Shown: positions 34,261 to 47,348 of the stretch, piece by piece
Numbering within the stretch: the first letter of the stretch is position 1
How the letters are laid out: each line of letters begins with the position of its first letter
Assembly: GCF_037042905.1 (NCBI RefSeq)
Contig: NC_087251.1
Location: 45,870,373-45,934,372 of the forward strand
Direction: 5' to 3'
Origin: Lytechinus pictus
Lineage: Eukaryota > Echinodermata > Echinoidea > Temnopleuroida > Toxopneustidae
DNA length: 64,000 nt
The notes under the pieces: generated by a model
What the model was told of the DNA's origin: nothing
Database searches by the model: none
The model's input: only the letters and a program-made list of their open reading frames with translations
Made by a program: the position numbers and the translations under genes

Positions 34261-36834
34261 AGATGACAACAGGGTACTGATTTTCAAACTCCACATTTTT
34301 TTTTATAGAAGGCAAAAAGTCTAATAGCTTGTCATTTTTAGAGTGATATGTAAGCAGGTCAAACCCAAGGATGGCCAATTACCGGTACATGTACTAGTAA
34401 GTAAATGAAGTGATTTTTTTTTAATTACAAGTAATGATTGATGATTTCTCATGACTTTTCAAAAGCTAATGAAAAATCAACAAAGAGGCTGAGAACGCAT
34501 ACATATGTTAATGAAATTCCCATGTGTTATTTTTCCTTCCAGCTACCTGTCTTGCAGTAATTAATTTTTTTTTTACATTTTCTGATAGCCAGATTAGGGG
34601 CTGCTTCATAAAGGTGTCTGGATAGTTATTCATACATGTTCTTTTGCTAAATGAGATAACTCCAAATTTAGAATGGTGTGTAACAAAGTGACAATGAATT
34701 TCCTGTGAGCCCTAATCAAATTGTCAAATAATACACTTGGCCTTTAAATTGCTTATTAACAATATATTTCAACTTCAACTCATGTAAATTGTAATGAATG
34801 AGAATCTAAAGGTAAAAGAACATGCAGTAAAGTCACACACAACATCACAGCTTTATGGAATGACTCCTAGTAGCATGACAAATATTGCCTCAACAACCTG
34901 CCCATATTCATTTCTACTGTGTAATAAAAATCACCAAATTTTGCTTGAAAAGTATTTCTTTTAAATCAAAAGAGTAAAGCAAATGTAGATAACTGCAATA
35001 ATCATATGTCATCTCGATAAAGCTTGTAATTGCTGCAAACATCAAAGTTTTTTTTTGTTGAATGTCAGAAACCTTTTATTATTATTTTAGGTTAATTCTT
35101 GCATGCAAATTTATTGTACATACATTTGTACATGAATGTGTACATGTAGATGTAAATGATAGGGCATGTTGTTGTGTTGAATTGTGAGGCAAAACAAGAT
35201 TTTAACAGAAAAGAAAAGAAAAATCTATTTTTATAACTTGACTATGAAAGTCAACTTGTGCCTTTATGATACAAGGCAAAATTAAGAAGTGTTATGGAAA
35301 GATAAGATAAAAGAAACACAAAAGATATGATTTACATTTCATTATGAGAAGACCTAGTTTTCTTTCATAGATTTCAGTGATCCGAGAAGTCTAATGGTTA
35401 CTCATATATTTTCTATGAGGATTTTATAAAGAATAATATTTTGATGACAAACTTGTTATTTGAACACTATTCTAATACTGTATGGGTACAATTTTGGGCA
35501 AAGTAGATCATTTCAACCATGTTCATTTCAAATGCGAATTATGAATACAATATATTATCTTCATCGAAACAGATAAAAAGGTTCATAGATTAAACTATTT
35601 TTGAATAGCTTGTTTTTATACACATACAGTATGAGGAGCAACAGAACCCCTATTCAGATATATCACTTTTATTTACATAGATTTGAGGAGTCAAATATCA
35701 GTTTTAGAAAATGGACATTCTGTTATTGAAATAACCAAATACATGCTTACATCAGAATGGCACGTTTTCATGAACAGATAATGCTGCAATATTTTCTAAA
35801 CCATCAACTCATTTTGCTCATTTGACAAACATTGTAAAGTTGTACAGATGAGAACAGTGGGCACCTTCTTAAGATTTGAAGCTAAGAAGATCAATGGCAA
35901 ATCGACCATGCGGCAACAAATTGCAGTTCAGCTCATTCTTAAATGAATAGAGTTCAAAACCTCCATAGGGAGATTTTGCATTGTTTAAAATTTTTAATCA
36001 AAATGTTCGAGAAATCATGACAGTTTTTGAAGCATATTGCCTACAATTATTTAATTGTCTTTCCAACAGATCAATCTCATAAGGAGTTGAATCTGTAACA
36101 AGAAGCAGTACCAGTAGTACATAAAGCCACTGGCAAGGTTTGAACGTAAGATTGCCAACAATCGGCATAACGATCTCTTTCATTGACTTCCTCTTGAAAG
36201 CTTCAACTCGTATTAAAATATAATAATAAGTCATATAATTTTATCAAAAAATATATGACTTATAAAAGCTGGTGAAATATCATTCACCAGCCAAATATAT
36301 TATAAATAGTATTGTTATATTTTCACTTTGATTGGTGTGACATCTGCCAACATTTTATGTTTTGGGTTGGATGTATTGGATGTTGAGTGAAATTGCAAAT
36401 ATAAAAGAAGTTTAAGAAAAATAACCATTGACTTTTGTTTCATTTGTTGGAAGTTAGAATTAAAAAAATAAAGAAACGTACATCTAGTACCAGTATTTAA
36501 AAGTGGCATACATGTATGCTACATACAGTATACAACAAAAATGACTGAGATGACATGGGTCTTCAGAGAGAAAAAGAAAATAAACTCTTGCACTTGTATT
36601 ATGATTATCAAATGATTATCAAAAACCATAAAAATGATAGGCACATAATACACCATGAAGAAAATTATATTCACCACTAATAGAGGACATGTGCCCCCAC
36701 CTCCTTCCAACTCTCTTGATACAACATAATACTCCTGCAACAAAATCCAAATTGTTATGGTTTCAAAATGCACAGTCCCCTGTCTAATACAGAAAGGTTG
36801 ATTACAATTTAGGCAATCCATACAAAATTTTCCT

Positions 36835-37151
36835 GATTTGTTTCTTTCATAAAGCCGTTTGTGAGTTTCACAAGACTTTTTGAATGACTGGTGACTGTTT
36901 CTAGTGGTAAATGAAACATATATCCCAAATAATGATTGGTGGTGAATATAATCTCCCAAGTAAGGGTCACCAATAGTATGTGAATTAATGACGCAGTCAC
37001 ATTTCCCCTACGCGAGTCGAAAACAGCCGTTTTATTAATTTTTATTCAAACCACCTTTATGAAGCTGGTAAAAAAAATGTTAAAACGGCCATTTTCGACT
37101 AACTGTACGGTTGCCATAGGGGAAATGTGACTGCTTTATGAAGCATCCACC
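36835..37151. mobile_element. Composite foldback element
   Basis: Outer ends resemble the GTTTCAT class ('tttcataaagccgtttgtgag' and 'ctttatgaagcatccacc'). A second inverted repeat lies inside (36993-37134): GCAGTCACATTTCCCCTA pairs with its inverse GGGGAAATGTGACTGC, extending inward through 'gtcgaaaa' and 'ccgtttta'. This looks like one element inserted near the end of another. Confidence 0.65.
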
Positions 37152-37302
37152 AGAAGCTAAACAAGCAAAATGAAGAAACTCTTAGATTAAACCTGAATAA
37201 GCCTAGTTACCACCTGAAAGCAGGTACCCAATTAGTTAATTGTATTGCTGCTAGATACCAAAATTGGTGTATTTATCCATTTGCACTCCAACATCAGGCA
37301 GG

Positions 37303-40300
37303 CTAGTCATCACTATCAAAGTCATCAGAATACACATCATCCTGTCCCTCACCATCACTTACTTCTGGCTTACCTTCAAATGTATTAACCTCCGAGCTCT
37401 CAAATGTGTTCGATAATTCTGGGACTAGGACGGAAACATTGGATAGAGAGCTGGAATGGTCCAAAGAGAGCCTGGGTTTTGGCTGTGGAGGCTGACTGGG
37501 GATTGTAGATTTTGCCACTGATCGCCTGGCAAGAGGGATGGGAGAGTTGGCCGACATCTGTGGTTGAGGGATGCTCAGAACACTGGGAGGATACTTGGAA
37601 CTTGTGCTGCTACTGCTTGACTTGGAAGGCGGGTTCGCAACATCTGCTGGATTCGCTACCTTGGACGGCTGACTAGTCACGGCTCCAGGACTTCTGACCG
37701 AAGGTACAGATTCTGCTGTCTTGTAACTGCCGCTGTCGGAATCTGTTTCTGGATAGTCCTGTTGGACATTGGATGTCTCTGAAGCAATGGAAGATTGGAT
37801 GTTGGCTAGCTCCTGTTCTCCTGTTGATACATACCTGTAAGAATCTTCAAAGTCATCAGAGTAAGGTTGAATAGGTGTCACAGGTTCCAGTGGCCTTTCA
37901 TCTTCCTGTGGACCTTCTGGAAACCCAGGCACAGACAGGTGCTTTGGACCTTCCTCTTGACTCTCATCTTCAGATGTATTCTCCTCCTCCTCCTCATCAT
38001 CATTCTGTACTAAAGCAGTTGGCAAGTGAACACTGATGCTACGTGCACTTTTTTCACTATCACTGGCATCTGCAACAAAAGTCAATTGGCACATTAAACA
38101 TAACATCTAGGGGGTGATGCAAGAAATTTTTTGCAATCAATTGCAAAGTTTCTGTTGCAATTTTACAATTGATTGATCACTTTGAACTATAGCAAATCAT
38201 ATTACACTCCTTGTTTCATGGAGCAGATTAGCAATCAATCGCAAATTTGCAATTGATTGCACGGCATATGCTTGATTTCGGGAACAAAAATAGACTTGCA
38301 ATTGATCGCAAGTTTCTTGCAACGCCCTATTATTATGAGTGGTACTGGCTGTAATTGTAAATGTACCGTAATCACTTTATATAAATAATACTTTCAATAT
38401 GCGTTAATATGATTGACTTAATTAACTAAAGGTTTCAAACATTCATGAGCAAGCCAGATTTAAATTTCATCAGCTTTCATTTCTGCCAAAATGTCAAATA
38501 TGAACATGCCAAACAAAAATGAATTAATAGATTCATACTTTTTAGGCCTATAAGGAAATATTGAGCATTACTTGGTTTTATTTTCATTTAGTAAAATGAG
38601 TCAGACCTTTCAATATATGAATGTACATGTACAAAGACATGATTTACCAATACAGACATTATGCATTTATTTCCCAATATTCTGTACAGTTTCATTTTTC
38701 ATACACGGGCATACATGTACCATAATATGAGAAGTGCCTTAAGTATGCAGTCCCCCCCCAAAAAAAAAAAAGAAAACCAAACAAAACAAAACAAAATATG
38801 CAATATTGGTATGCTGGAGATCCAAATACTTTAGCATTTTACCTTTTTCAGCAGCACTGTTTGCAGCATCTCTGCTATTAAGTGGTTGATCCATATCATC
38901 ATCATCAACAATGTCGGATGTAGGAATCTTGAAAGTTTCTGTTTAAAAGTAATATAAAGGCAAAACGTTTTTGTTTGAAAATAATTTTACTAAAAAATAA
39001 AGGCAAGGAAAAAAAAATCGCATGTTTTAGATCATCACTATAGCTGATCAATATGAATGAAAATTTCTCTGAATCAGAAACAAATTGACACAGTGGATAG
39101 CAATGCAACAAATACTCAACAGATAACTTGCCCAAGTCAAGTATACAGTTTTGGATCACAGAGATCGGTTCAACTTTGATAGAAGAGGTATGTACCTAGA
39201 ATATATTTCTATACATAAAAAAATTGCTTTTGACTTAGGTGAATATATTTGACTTTTGGAAGGTCAACTAAACTTATGCACATTTATGTAGGTATTTAAA
39301 TAATCAAGATAAAACTTTATCATGTTTTGCATAATTTCTACCCCCAAAAAAATCGCTTTCTATTTGGGTGAATATATTTGACATATGGAAGGTCGACTTA
39401 TGCAGGTTTATGTAGGTATCTTAATAGTAAAAAACTTTATCGTACCCATTCCCCTCATGAAGATGGTATTGCTATCTTCATTGTCTGACTGGCCCTGTTC
39501 ACAATGCTTGGCAATCTCTGTAGAAATATTAGCATCCGGTGAAGGTAACACATCCTCTGATGGATGAGGAGCTGATGGCCTCCGCTTGCTCTCCTTGTGC
39601 ATCCGAGCAGCAGCCTGCATTTGAAATTCAATTTCTGCAATTCTCTCCTCTTCTTCCAACTGCCTGAAGGCTTCTGGATTGTGTTTCTGGATGCGGAGCT
39701 TTTGGGAGTTGGTCATTTTGAATTTCAGCTTGTTTCCTTTACGATGCTTGCCATATCGAGGCTGTTGTCTCAAAAAACTCTTTGAAGCTGGTACTCCTTC
39801 TGGAGGCTTGGCACACTCTCTATGTTTATGACGGTAATTTTTCTGGGCAGCAGGAGTAACTTTTGGCTCATCTTCAGTAACATGAAATTCGCTTTGCCTT
39901 CCACTAGTTCTCTGATCTACAGGATGTTTAGAAGAACTTTTCTGAGATTCAAGATCTTCTTTGACAAACATTGGTTTGGAGTCTTTGGACTTATCAGTTC
40001 CACTTCTGTTCAAAATACTCAATTCCCTTAGAAGGGCCTGAAGAATGGGGAGTTTTTGAAGATCCTCCATTCTATCAGATATGTCCTTTCCTTTAATTTC
40101 ACTTTCGGGTCTCCTGGGTTCTTTCACACTTTGAGGTTTGAAATGCAAGCTCGGGTCAACATCCATAGGATCCTCAACAGACTTCTTTTTCCTTCTGTTT
40201 CTCAAGATCTTTCGGACATTTGGTGAAGAGTTATACTCCGGAGGATGTATCACATACTGAACTTCAAGTTCTTTTCTATTGTCCAAATCAGATGAGAATG

Positions 40301-41423
40301 CAGAAGAACTCTCTTGGGTGGGTGCATTTCTCCTGTTCCCAAGAGGACTGGGGAAACTCTGGTGCTTAAAGTTTTGTTGTGGTACCCTTTGTCGTCTGCC
40401 ATCAGTTGCTTTGAATTCGACATCATTTTCTAAATTGTATATTAGAGGTGGAGGGATGTGTATATTGGTGATACACAGGCCATTATTTCCAAATGCAGGA
40501 ATAGTGTTTCCTCCATCTTCTCTTGGGATGTAATCTGCAGGCAGTCTGGAAGATGTCAATGTTTTTTTCTTGATCTTTATAGAAGCTGTCTTGTCTTCAC
40601 TGGTCCTTTCATCAGCACCTTCTGTGGTCTGACATGCCAAGTCCACTCTGACAGCTCCAAGGATGCCTTCATTCTTCTGATGATCACAATGCTCACATGA
40701 TGTAGGTCTACTTGATGGAACATACACAGGGGTTGAACCTTGCAGTTGAGGTCTTTCTTGCTGCTCAGCTGATGTCTTTGGAACAGAAGTTGCATCTTTG
40801 TGATCTTTGGTCAAATTGGCTTCCTTATTCTTCACCAGAGATGCATCTGCAATGTGAGGAATGAGATTTCCACCAAGGCTGAGGAGACGAATCCCTAAAG
40901 ATATCCACCCAATCTCAGTTCCCATGAGATTAACGATCGGAAATTTCCCTTGTATGCCATGAACAGAGGGTACAGAGACTCCAAATTCCGAAACATCTTT
41001 TTTAATTCTATGCACGACTTCTTTCAATGATACGTTGCAATGGGCAACCAATTTAGGGGTGGTATTCCAAACATCAACAATCATTATGTAGAGAGGTGTG
41101 TTGTGAAGATGAGAAACTAGCGAGTTCAATCTGTACTTGTACAGAGAAGACTTGCCCTTCTTGAATTCGTGGTTACCATGTCGATTTTTAAGTTCGTCAA
41201 GTTGAGGTGGAACATTTTCTTCATACTCCCATAAAGTCTGTACAGCACTCTTTAGTAGTTTCGCTTCTGTCTCGTCCAACTGTTCAACCATTATTGACGG
41301 GAAATCCAAAAGTCGAAAAGCGACAGCGGGCATGCGACAAATTACAGTTCGTGGGTCTATTCGCAAAGAGTTGACCGCCAACTCAAGAGAAAACAGCGTT
41401 TCGCTGACATTATTGTCATCCAT
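37303..41423 (-). CDS. MAP10: MAP10-like microtubule-associated protein, 3 exons, 946 aa
   Basis: MAP10 family proteins bind and stabilise microtubules and act at spindle and midbody in vertebrates. Coding exons on the minus strand: 41423-39446, 38938-38843, 38069-37303; joins keep frame, with donors G|GTACGA and AAAAG|GTAAAA. The conserved N-terminal region (about residues 1-210) begins MDDNNVSETLFSLELAVNSL and includes AVAFRLLDFPSI, LYIMIVDVWNT and NLMGTEIGWISLGIRLL, matching the MAP10 N-terminal domain as I recall it. The middle is basic and disordered. A Lys/Arg- and Glu-rich likely helix lies near 600-650 (KLRIQKHNPEAFRQLEEEER). The tail is Ser/Asp/Glu-rich with PYSDDFEDSY and, at the end, DVYSDDFDSDD. 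Length is close to human MAP10 (about 905 aa). Gene symbol rests on recognition of the N-terminal region. Confidence 0.82.
38110..38329. mobile_element. Foldback element with TTGCAATTGAT-rich arms
   Basis: GGGGTGATGCAAGAAATTTT at the left and 'aagtttcttgcaacgccct' at the right are inverse; 'caattgattgca' palindromes occur inside. It is in intron 2 of the MAP10-like gene, 40 bp from the exon 3 acceptor. Confidence 0.8.
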
Positions 41424-42027
41424 TGTAAGTTATCCTTTCTGCAAATGCAAATTGATCCTGAAGCAGCATATCAAAATGTTTGGAGAGATATATTATAAGG
41501 AAAGTGACAATCAAACTGACACTCAAACCCAAGCAAGTCCATGACAAGTTCAACGGCGCACCTCAACCCCCCAGAAAAGACAGCATCAATTTTTTTTTCA
41601 AAATTAGAATTTATGTCAGACTTTTCGTTTAAGAGATAATTTGATAAAGTATCGACCGATATCACTTTATACTGTATTGACAAAAATACGTCATAGTCTT
41701 ACATTTTGAATATTTTGAAGGAATTCACGTTGTTATAAATACGTAAGATTATTTAACAAAATATAATTATGCTATTATAATATAGATCTTCTTCAACCAT
41801 ACATCTGGAAGCTAGGCTATCAATAACAACGCATTTCAGGAGCTTAGGCCACCAACGGGGTGCCTTCGTGCGATCGCCCGGCTCCTCTGGCGTGGTGCTA
41901 GGCCACCGTTCGCTGCCGCGCCGCTGAGCTGCTTAGTAGTAGCTACGGCTCCAACAAAAGTTCCTGTTTTGTGCGCTGGTTTTATCCCTCAATTCCTCCT
42001 GGACCGTGGTGCTAGATTGGGTTTGGT
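41424..42027. promoter_or_regulatory. Head-to-head intergenic region of MAP10-like gene and NTPCR
   Basis: 604 bp separate the two divergent start codons. The NTPCR-proximal part (about 41840-42010) is GC- and CpG-richer than the surroundings and repeats 'cgtggtgctag' (about 41892 and 42006). No TATA box is evident. It may be a bidirectional housekeeping promoter. Confidence 0.55.
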
Positions 42028-45000
42028 ATGGCAAAGAACAATCCGAGGAGGATCAAGCACATTTTCTTGACTGGTCCTCCAGGTAAAGAAAGAAAAGTTA
42101 CTTTGATAGTTTGAAATATTTATATATGGTCGTGGAGTTCAACTTCAAGATCAAGACAGTTGCAGTCCAACAACATACCTAGGGATACCTAGGGAAGTTT
42201 CTGAATGTAGGCAAGTTATGCCTCTGTATTCAGTTCTAGGTTTTTCCTCCTCAAGATGGCTGGCTCACTTCCGGGAACAGGGCTTTCGTAGTCATATTTT
42301 ATTGGCTCATTTTTCCAGCATCTATCCAGGGCAGCTTCAAAACTGTGCACACTTGGGGCAGTGACAACTTCATTATTTAGGCTATTCCATGTCTTACGTA
42401 TTCTAACATAAAAAGAATTCCTATATTTCTGGGTCTTTGTCCTTGGTATGAACAATTTTTTACTGTGACCTCTGCCAGGCTCTGGTATGTTCACTATATT
42501 TTTCTTCTAAATTAAGTTTTGTACATAGATCATAATTATTAAAGTGTTTATATGTTTCAATCATGTCACCCCTAACTCTTCGATACGCCAGAGTTGGGAT
42601 TTTTAACTGTTTAAGTCGTTGTGGATAGGAAAGCTTCCTTAATTCTGGGACTAATTTTGTTGCCCTTCTTTGTACGTTCTCTAATGCATGTATATGTTTC
42701 TTCAGTACGGGGTTCCACACAGCATGGGCATACTCAACTTGTGGTCGGACAAGCGACTTATACAACAATGCAAAGTTATTTTTGTCTAGATAAACAAAAG
42801 TTCGTCTGATCAAACCCATTAGCCTGTTGGCCTTGTTTATCTTAGATTGCATGTGCTCTTCAAAGCTGAGTTTATCATCAATTACAACACCCAAGTCCCT
42901 TTCGGAGGTGACATGTTCAAGCGTATCATTCATTAAAGTGTATGCAAAAGCTTCCTGTCGGTCCTGCGTGTTACTAATAGAGAGTACACTACATTTCTTG
43001 GGGTTGAATTTCAGCAGCCATTTTTCTGACCAGCATTTCAGATGGTCAAGATCACTCTGGAGGGAATTGCAATCATTCTGATCTCTTATATACTTGAACA
43101 ACTTGGTATCATCAGCAAAAAGATAAACGTTACTTCCAGTAACAACATCTGGGAGATCATTAATATGTAACAAAAATAACACAGGTCCAAGGACACACTC
43201 CCTTGCGGAATTCCGCTATCTACATGTCCCCAACTTGAGAACTCGCCATTCACACACACTCTCTGTCTCCTTCCAACAAGAAATGCCTCGATCCAACTAA
43301 TCACCTTTTCATTTATACCAAAACTACGGACCTTTTCAAGCAGTCGACGGTGAGGTACCTTGTCAAAGGCCTTCATAAAGTCTAAATAAATTACATCGAT
43401 TGTACCCCTTTCTTCAAGAGCTTTAGACCACTCATCAACGACATTAAGCAACTGAAGCATAGTAGAACGACCAGGCAAAAAACCATACTGCCTATCACTG
43501 AAAAATCTATTTGAATTCATATGATCAAGGATCTCATTGCGTAAAATGGATTCCAAAAGTTTACAAGCTATACATGTAAGGCTTATCGGCCTATAATTTG
43601 ATGGAAGTGATCTATCACCTTTTTTAAAAACAGCACTCACATTGGCAGATTTCCAGTCACAGGGAACAACACCTTTCTGCAAAGAGGTTTGGTAAATGAT
43701 ACTCAAAGGTAGAGCAATTGCTGGAGCTACTTCACGTAAAGTCCTAGGATGGAACCCATCTGGCCCTGGAGACTTGGAAACATCAAGTTTGGAAAGCAAA
43801 GAAAGGACATTATCTTCATTTACCACAATTTCACCAAAATCTTCAACTACACTATGCTGAGCAGTGGTAGGAATATCACCAGGAGGCTCAGTGGTATAAA
43901 CAGTAGAAAAATAATCAAGTAAAATGTCTGCTTTATCTCGATCTCCCTCAGCAAGTTCAGCTGTTTGTGGATTCCTAAGAGATGCCACTCCAGTTCTAAT
44001 CTTTGTTTTGAAATGCGCATATTGCCAAAATCTCTTTGGATTCAATTTAACTGCCTTAGCGATATTTTTTTCATAGTTTTTCTGGAGTCGTCTAGTAGCT
44101 GTTTTGACCCTATTTCGAAGCCTGTTATAAGTCAGACTCTGTCTGGTCAGACTCCTGTGTGGACTCTTATGGAAGATCAAGTTGAATTACCAATACCACT
44201 TACCAGTGTCTGAGATGGTTAATGGACTTCATTATCATCATCAGAAGCCTGAGACATGTGAGAAGGGGGGGGGGGCAGGGATACACGTAAAGAGGAGCTA
44301 GTTGTATCATTAATTGGTTTCAAGTTTGATTAAAGGGGGGGGGGGTATGCACAATCACAGAAAGAAAAAATGTCAATAGATTTTCTGCATTGTTGCATAT
44401 TACAGTACCGGCTCAGCACCTAGTGAGTGACTTTTCAGGACCAATTTCATTTTATGTTTGATGCTATAAAAATTGACCTATAACAGTAACACCAACACCA
44501 AAACTAAAAGGTAAAAAAAAAGTTGACTTGAAATCACCCATTATCAAACCAACCACACCCAACAAGGCTGTGTCGATCGAGCTCAGAAAGAAATTTTAGG
44601 ATCATTAAAAGTTTTCAGTCATGTATTTTTTAATTCATACATTACTTATTGCGATTGCAGGAGTTGGAAAAACAACTTTGGTGAGGAAAACCTGTTCTGA
44701 GCTGATGTCAAGATCAATTCCACTTCAAGGTTTCTACACAGAGGAACTAAGAGAGAGTGGAAAGAGGACGGGCTTCGACATCATTACATTGGATGAACAA
44801 AGAGGTTCATTAGCAAAAATTGGGTAAGTATTTGAATTTGAAGAATAGAGACTACCTAATTTTTAAGGTTCAACTTTGAGTCAATCAAAGGGGCAAGGAG
44901 ATGTACACGTATGTAACATGTTAAAGAAATTGAGACTTAAAAAAAAAAATCTAAACTAAATTGAGGCTTGGCCTATAGTTGTTTATGTACGTTATCTTTA

Positions 45001-47348
45001 TTATGCGTAAGTATGAATATTTTGATATATCTTGATTTACATGATGGATACTGTATTTTCGTATTTTTTGTTGATTGAAGCAATGAATATCTAAAAAGAA
45101 TTAGAAATAAATAAACATTTGAGTAAATTGAATTAGGCCTACATATTTTTTGCAAGATCTATAATGGGAATGTGATGAAATAGTGGGAATGTGACTTCAA
45201 TTTTATTATTTAAGAATTAAGTATCTTATTTTCAAAGGACTTAATTTCATGTCAACATTTTGCAAAAAATGTACTCCTGGGACTATTTCCTTTTTCATAG
45301 GGGGGTCCATTTTTTTCTTATTTCATTGATGGTGACTTAATCCTTTTTTAATAGATGTTCTTTGTCATTTTAGTATATGAATTTACTTTAATAGTAAGGT
45401 TATGTAAGGAATCCTCACAATTCTGCTGGATAACCTGGCTGTAATATTATTCCTTTTAATTCTTGTATCTATCCACCCATACACACACCCAACATCCCCC
45501 CCCCCAAAAAAAAAAAAACCTCATCTTGTTTCTAATCATATCTTCTGAAAAAGTTAACAAGCATTTTTCTTCCTCTTGTTTCCTATCCTCTCATCCAACT
45601 CAAACTGAAATTCGCATAGAGGACAGAAGGGGCCCAAGGTCGGACAGTATACAGTTAACCTCCCATCGTTTGAACGGTTAGCTTTACCTGTATTGTCTCC
45701 TCAGGTAAGAAAGTGAGATAGAACAATTAAAGGGAGGGGATAACTACATTGAATATAATTTTAAAAGGAGTTGTGAGGTTTGAATCTACCAATTATGATT
45801 TCTTGTAAGGTATGTTCATTTTGAACATTAAATCTCTGTGAAATATGTTATTTCAAATTCATCATCATTGTATTTGTATTTATTTATTTATTATTAGTAT
45901 ATAATAAATATTATTATCATTATTATTAGGTGGTTATTTGGCGATGGAATAACTTTACTTATGTCTATGTGAAAAGAAGAATGATACCATGATGAAAATT
46001 CAGATTTGCTGCAATAGCTCCTGTGTTGAGAAGCCAGGAAACATACATTATTCAAGGAGGGGTTTTGTAATCCCTGTGACTATCAACTTAATTAAAGCAA
46101 ATTCAACTTTTGTATAAGTTATTGCGAGATGCTTTATTGAAAAAAGGGAAAGGCATGAGTTTATGGAAATGGGCAAATTTAAAGCCGCACCTATGTTTAT
46201 GTGTGTTGATGTAATAAGCAGTCCCAAAGTGATGGCTCTAGTCACGATAGAGACTAATGAACTTAGCAATGAAGGTCAATCAAGTCATCTGTGTAATTTC
46301 ATGTCACTTTTGCTGTCACACCAGAGAGAATCCTCACCAGTCTATGTAATTGACGAGATTGGTAAGATGGAACTCTTTAGCCAAGGGTTCATCCAAGCAG
46401 TCCGGAGGCTTCTTGATCAGTCTGACACAACCATCTTTGGAACCATCCCAGTGCCTAAAGGACGCCCTCTTGGTCTGGTGGAGGAAGTCCGCGGCAGAGC
46501 TGATGTACAAGTCTTCACAGTATGTCTTTCATTTTCTACCCTGGGTGATGGATAACAGCTGTTACCGGGTTAACATACAGATGGTTTCAAATTTCAGATG
46601 AAAGATGATGTGTAGGGTAATCCAGTCTTGGTTGAAATATTTTATGTGTAACGGAGGAGAAAAATAAGACAGAAGAGTTGAAAGTCTTAAAGATGAATAA
46701 GAAAGATTGGCCGTTTTAAAAGGAGATCAGTAATGAATTTCAAATTGGCAATTCAGTAAATGAATTGTTACAAAGTGTCAGTGAGTTTAGAGATGACTTT
46801 CCCACTTGTTAATACTCGGGGATTTGTGGGTTTTCTCATATGTACATATTCACCAGGGTCATTAATCAAAATATAACATATAACATATTATTCTATGTCT
46901 TCACAAAGAATACAAATAGGGAAATGTAATTTGAAGTAAAACTTTTGAAGACTAATTTCATTTTAGCCAGTTTGTGTATTCAAGCAAATTGGAGAGTAGT
47001 TCCTACCTTACAGAAGAATGACATCGCCAATGTGGCAAATTTGAAGTATCCATGTGTTAAGTAATTTCAACTATTTACCACTTGTAAAAATTCATAACTT
47101 ATTCTCATATTTTTCACATTTTCACTTGTCTGCTTGTTTTTCCCCCTCTCAAAACAACCTTACTTTTGGGTTGGATTCCCATTCAAACTATTTAGACAGG
47201 GAGCTTAATTCAGATCAATATGTTTCCATGTAGTGCAAATTTCTTAACATTTTTTTTCCTCCTACAGATTTCCAAGGAAAATCGTGATGGAATCATGGAT
47301 GACATCCTAAGAGCTGTCACTCAGTCAAGGTCTCAGAAAGGAACTTGA
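42028..47348 (+). CDS. NTPCR: Cancer-related nucleoside-triphosphatase (NTPCR/THEP1 family), 5 exons, 192 aa
   Basis: Soluble P-loop NTPase hydrolysing nucleoside triphosphates to diphosphates. Coding exons: 42028-42082, 44661-44823, 45620-45704, 46325-46519, 47268-47348; all joins keep frame. Walker A is GPPGVGKTT (residues 16-24), split by intron 1 inside the Gly19 codon. Then come GFYTEELRESGKRTGFDIIT, GQYTVNLPSFERLALPVL, and Walker B with the family signature VIDEIGKMELFS (about 109-120), followed by FIQAVRRLL and GTIPVPKGRPLGLVEE. Human NTPCR is 190 aa, so this copy is full length with every key motif. Start chosen because it directly precedes the P-loop strand (KHIFLTGPPG), as in the human protein. 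Intron 1 hosts a decayed retrotransposon. Confidence 0.95.
42200..44205 (-). mobile_element. 5'-truncated non-LTR retrotransposon (CR1/L2-type), frameshifted
   Basis: Minus-strand reverse transcriptase in three frame segments: about 44180-43190, 43180-42480 and 42494-42216. Visible marks are LSKLDVSKSPGPDGFHPRTL, NYRPISLTCIACKLLESIL, RQYGFLPGRSTMLQLL, DVIYLDFMKAFDKVPH, SGIPQGS, then FADDTKLF (catalytic FADD), WLLKFNPKKCSVL and a C-terminal TWNSLNNEVV. The frame breaks near 43188 (apparently a 2-base insertion) and near 42480. The endonuclease half is missing, as expected after incomplete reverse transcription. It is inactive by sequence and antisense to NTPCR. Boundaries are approximate. Confidence 0.9.
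44411..44560. repeat. Interspersed repeat shared with 63625-63745
   Basis: 'ctagtgagtgacttttc', 'tttcattttatg', 'aacaccaaaa' and 'gacttgaaatcaccca' occur in the same order at both places. Family unknown; short and non-coding. Confidence 0.6.

Larger units (their letters stand above)
33622..37302. other. Intergenic interval between transporter and MAP10-like genes
   Basis: AT-rich with no gene. It includes foldback elements at 34104-34260 and 36835-37151. The last part probably holds the 3' UTR of the minus-strand MAP10-like gene. Confidence 0.5.
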
